A stretch of DNA of 64,000 nt from Cymodocea nodosa (lineage: Eukaryota; Streptophyta; Magnoliopsida; Alismatales; Cymodoceaceae): positions 24,255,501 to 24,319,500 of the forward strand of contig CM072336.1 in the NCBI GenBank assembly GCA_036874045.1, read 5' to 3'. Within the stretch, counting starts at the first letter, position 1. Every line of letters starts with the position of its first letter. Below, one piece after another: positions 60,801-64,000 of the stretch. The notes beneath the pieces were generated by a model. It had not been told where the DNA came from. It worked only from the letters and a program-made list of their open reading frames with translations, and made no database searches. The translations under genes were made by a program, and so were the position numbers.

Positions 60801-62092
60801 GACTACTTGCTAACATGTCAAATAAGAAACAAAAAGTAGAATCATATTGTGCACGTAATGGTGAAGATGGAGATTAGAGAATGCATGAAATAATTTTAGT
60901 ATAAAAAAACTCCATGTTAACACCAAATTTTACTCAGTTGCAGATTACAAAAGTCAACAACGTTTTTTCATGTGAAAAATAACAACATTAAAATATTAAG
61001 TAAAAATTAGAATACAATAATAAGCTACTCATACACTAACATAAGGACCAATCTAAAGTTCAATAACTAGCTAATAATCTAAAATACCTACTAATTATAG
61101 TTGAATAACTAACCATATTACAACATTAAGTCTTAGGGGACATTTGGTTATGATTATTTCATCTAACATATGAAAATATACTGGCATTTTTCAATAATAC
61201 TTACCAGATGTATTATTCATATGTTATTTTATTTCTCTATCCCAACTTAGAAAACACTCCAATTTTAACTAAGAGTTCAAAATGAAAAGAAAGTTGAGTT
61301 CCGCAACCTTTTTAAAAATGCCAGCTTATTTTCAAATGCTAGATCTAATCATTACCAAACAAACACTTAAATGTTTTAATATCACAAGCTTAGAATTTTA
61401 ACATAGAAATGGTGCAATGCATAATATTATTAACTTTGCATATTGTTAGGTTTAAGACAATACTATTGTACAATCTTTAATGAAGGCTAGTTGGTGTTTA
61501 CCATAACAAAGTTGTCAAAGCTCATTGCACAAGACTGTTTAGGATCACTGGGATCCTTAGGGTTAACCTTGATATTTGCACCCGTGTCAGCCCTCAATTT
61601 CTTGATTGTAGCCCCATTTTTACCAATAACAATAGCAGCTTGACTTCCAGGAACAAGAATTTGAGCTTCTACTTTATTTTTCTTGTCAGAATCCCCAAAA
61701 CTGGCTGCAGCATTTGCAATGGCAGAATGCACCCTGAGAAGACCATCCTGGGCTGGGCAAAGTGGCCTCATATTACCATCATCATTATCCACGAAATCCT
61801 TCTTCCTAACGTAGCAATATATGGTTATAACCCTAAGGTCAGCATTGGGAAAGGGATCAACAACCTTGATCCTGGAGTTTGTCTCCTGCCTCATGGAATT
61901 AATCAGTTTCCCAGCCTTACCAATCACACTACCTATATGACCATCTGGGCAGAGAATTCGATAGACAACCAATTCTGAAGTACCAGAACCATCCACATTG
62001 TTGAATTTTCTTTCTGTGATGTTGCTCTGCTTCTTTTGTGATCTCTGATCACCATCCCTATCATTCCTGTTTCTCTTCCCAGTCTCTACCAT
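57869..62092 (-). CDS. Five-KH-domain RNA-binding protein (HEN4/RCF3-like family)
   Basis: Seven exons join in phase to 623 codons: 62092-61502, 59787-59287, 59147-58908, 58821-58555, 58471-58416, 58243-58156, 57997-57869. Five KH domains are visible by their GxxG loops: VIGKAGK (about residue 58), VIGKNGA (about 160), VIGKGGS (about 327), LIGKGGV (about 408) and ILGKGGA (about 570). The N-terminus is basic and hydrophilic (KRNRNDRDGDQRSQKK), as expected for a nuclear protein. Regions between KH2-KH3 and KH4-KH5 are Ser/Pro/Gly-rich linkers. Plant relatives bind RNA in the nucleus and act in pre-mRNA processing, flowering or stress response. The first intron of the coding region is long (59788-61501). 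The length is close to that of the At4g18375 type; which subgroup it belongs to needs a tree. Confidence 0.93.
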
Positions 62093-62875
62093 GACTTTAA
62101 CGGAACAAAAATCCGAAAACCAGGGAAGACTGCAAAGGACATAACAATCAACGACACTCCGGAGAAGCAACGGAACAAATAAACATCAATTGTTCATGCA
62201 CACATTGCTAAATGGAAGCTACAAGCACAAACTATGGCCATAAAAAAGAGAAAGACTGAGAAGCGGGTACAAAACATATATCGCCAAAACCATGTAAAAG
62301 AACACAATTAAATGTTAACAATTGCACATGACCACATTCTTAAACGAAAGCTACAAGGATAGACTATGGCGACAAACGGAAAACAAAATCCAGACACGGA
62401 TAATGACTGGAAAACACTACCATAAGCAACGTGTGAGCATTTCAACGCAGAAGTAAGCACCATGACGCAACGGTAAAAGAAACAAACCAATATCAACTCC
62501 ACATGCACAAATTGCAAAATGGAAGCCAAAACCACATAAAAAGAAACCTACACACTTTCTGTCCACAAAAGAAAAAAAAAAACTCGACTAAAATAAAACT
62601 CGACTTTTTCCTACACCATCTCGAAGCAAAGACAAGAGAAGAAAAACGGAAAACTCGAAAACATTAGAAATCATAGCGGAAACAAAAGGATACTATTTTT
62701 ACCCTACAAGAGATGCCGGAAGGGTTGCAACGAACGATCTTTGTCGGCGGACGCTCGTTGTCCGAAGGGAAGTGTAGGAATTAGGGTTTACCGCGCTCTC
62801 GAGCGTACAACGCGCGCAAAATAGGGGGGAAGAGAGAGAGTCAGAGAGGGAGGGAGGGAGGGAGTACCTTGTATT
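62093..62875 (-). promoter_or_regulatory. 5' leader and promoter region of the KH gene
   Basis: The sequence just 5' of the KH start probably contains a leader intron. On the minus strand a telo-box AAACCCTAA lies at about 62782-62790, in the position usual for plant housekeeping and RNA-processing genes. A GGGA repeat (about 62845-62864) and a CpG-rich patch (62795-62820) mark the likely transcription start region. Confidence 0.45.
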
Positions 62876-64000
62876 CGTCGTTTCACCGAATAAGACCGAT
62901 TATATCAGTCACGAAATGGGCCGAACCGGAATGAGCCCAAGAATGGCCCATTCATTTTAATTCCAATAACCGATCGTTGATTTTTATCTAGAAGAGGGAG
63001 ATTTTCATATTAAGTACTACTTCAAATAAAAATTTAATTTTTTTTCATACGAGTACATATAAAGATAAAATCAATCACATATATTTTATTATTAAATTAT
63101 GATAAATGCATGGTAAAATTATTGCTTAAGTTTAAAAAAAAATTATAAAATATTTTAGCTTCATTTGTTTGCAATTCGCAATACCATGATAGGGTTGTGG
63201 ATTTGCAATGGGGTAACATCATTCGAGAGTGCCAATGAACCTATAGAAGCAGATGTTTCAGTTTGTGTTGTTTGAATGATCAAAGTTCTCACTGTTCATT
63301 TCCCCAAATACCCTCCTATGCGGGCAGTTTGACAATTTTCCATAGAAAGAAATATCCACTACGCATTTATAGGACATGGTTATTTTTTTATTAATTTTTA
63401 TTATATTTAATAAATAATACTACCAAGGGCTTTTATCATAAATATCCTAACAACACTCCCAAAATGGTAAAAACTTCATAAGCAAAAAGTTTACAACAAA
63501 CAGATCGCAAAGCGGAACTGGGAATGTCAAAACTCAATAAAGAGCTCACAGGTGGAATGCCATGGAAAAGAAGCATAATTGGAAATGTCCCTGAGAATGA
63601 GTGCCTTTTTCCCTAAAATACGTGTTATAAATTAGTTAAGTACGTGTTTAAAATAAGACAACAAAAAGAAGATTAAATGTGAAGTGATACGCAATTACTG
63701 TAAAATCCACCGAAAATAAAATTCATTTTCCTCGTCAATTAGGAATAATGGAACTGAATGAATACAAAATCTTATTTTTGAAGTCAAAGTATGAGTTGTA
63801 ACGATTATTATTAATTTGTATATAAACGTTGTTTCATGGTTATGAAATAAAATGATACATTATATTTATAATGTATCAAAAATAACAAGGACATTAAGAC
63901 AAATAACCCGTAATAAAAAATAGTAAACGAATTGGACCAGTCAACAATTATATGCTCGGTCGATGGATCAACATTCCCTTTACCTTCCCGGTCGTTTCCG
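62876..64000. other. Intergenic to window end
   Basis: AT-rich. No gene or repeat is recognised. Confidence 0.4.

Overview
The window is nuclear DNA from a flowering plant. The evidence is GT-AG introns, an organelle-targeted ornithine aminotransferase, UGT73-type glycosyltransferases, a plant clade-D-like PP2C, and a cluster of coiled-coil NB-ARC-LRR (CNL) immune receptors. GC-rich exons in the PP2C and UGT genes, set in very AT-rich intergenic DNA, suggest a monocot, perhaps outside the grasses. That placement is an inference and cannot be settled from the sequence alone.

Layout. About 1.4-5.5 kb (+): a spliced gene for a conserved plant protein of unknown function, with no visible 3' end. 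8.4-11.6 kb (-): CNL-1, full length but broken. 12.2-12.4 kb: a copy of the 3' end of the UGT gene at 22.6 kb. 12.7-14.2 kb (-): a four-exon PP2C with one metal-binding Asp replaced by His. 15.9-17.4 kb (-): a two-exon UGT73-like gene. 19.1-19.6 kb: a Ty3/gypsy integrase fossil. 20.5-21.2 kb: a MITE. 22.6-24.2 kb (-): an intronless UGT with an unusual loop. 24.85-25.05 kb (+): a truncated TFIIA large-subunit fragment. 25.7-26.7 kb: two AT-rich tandem arrays.

27.7-47 kb is the main CNL cluster, all on the minus strand. CNL-2 is one frameshift away from intact. CNL-3 is a decayed gene split by a 4.8-kb PIF/Harbinger transposon. CNL-4 is the only copy that reads through. CNL-5 is truncated, and there are orphan exon-1 remnants. 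48.7-54.1 kb (-): a complete ten-exon ornithine delta-aminotransferase gene. 57.9-62.1 kb (-): a complete seven-exon gene for a protein with five KH domains.

How the parts relate. The CNLs arose by repeated duplication of a block that carries the gene and its 3' flank. A stretch of NB-ARC sequence in CNL-1 and CNL-4 is almost identical, which suggests recent gene conversion. The Harbinger element carries both standard ORFs (a DDE transposase and a Myb/SANT-like protein), and both show decay. The MITE at 20.5 kb matches both of its ends, so an internally deleted derivative lies only about 12 kb from its relative. The two UGT genes are diverged family members; a fragment of the second has been copied next to the PP2C. 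OAT and the KH gene look like ordinary single-copy housekeeping genes at the edge of the cluster.
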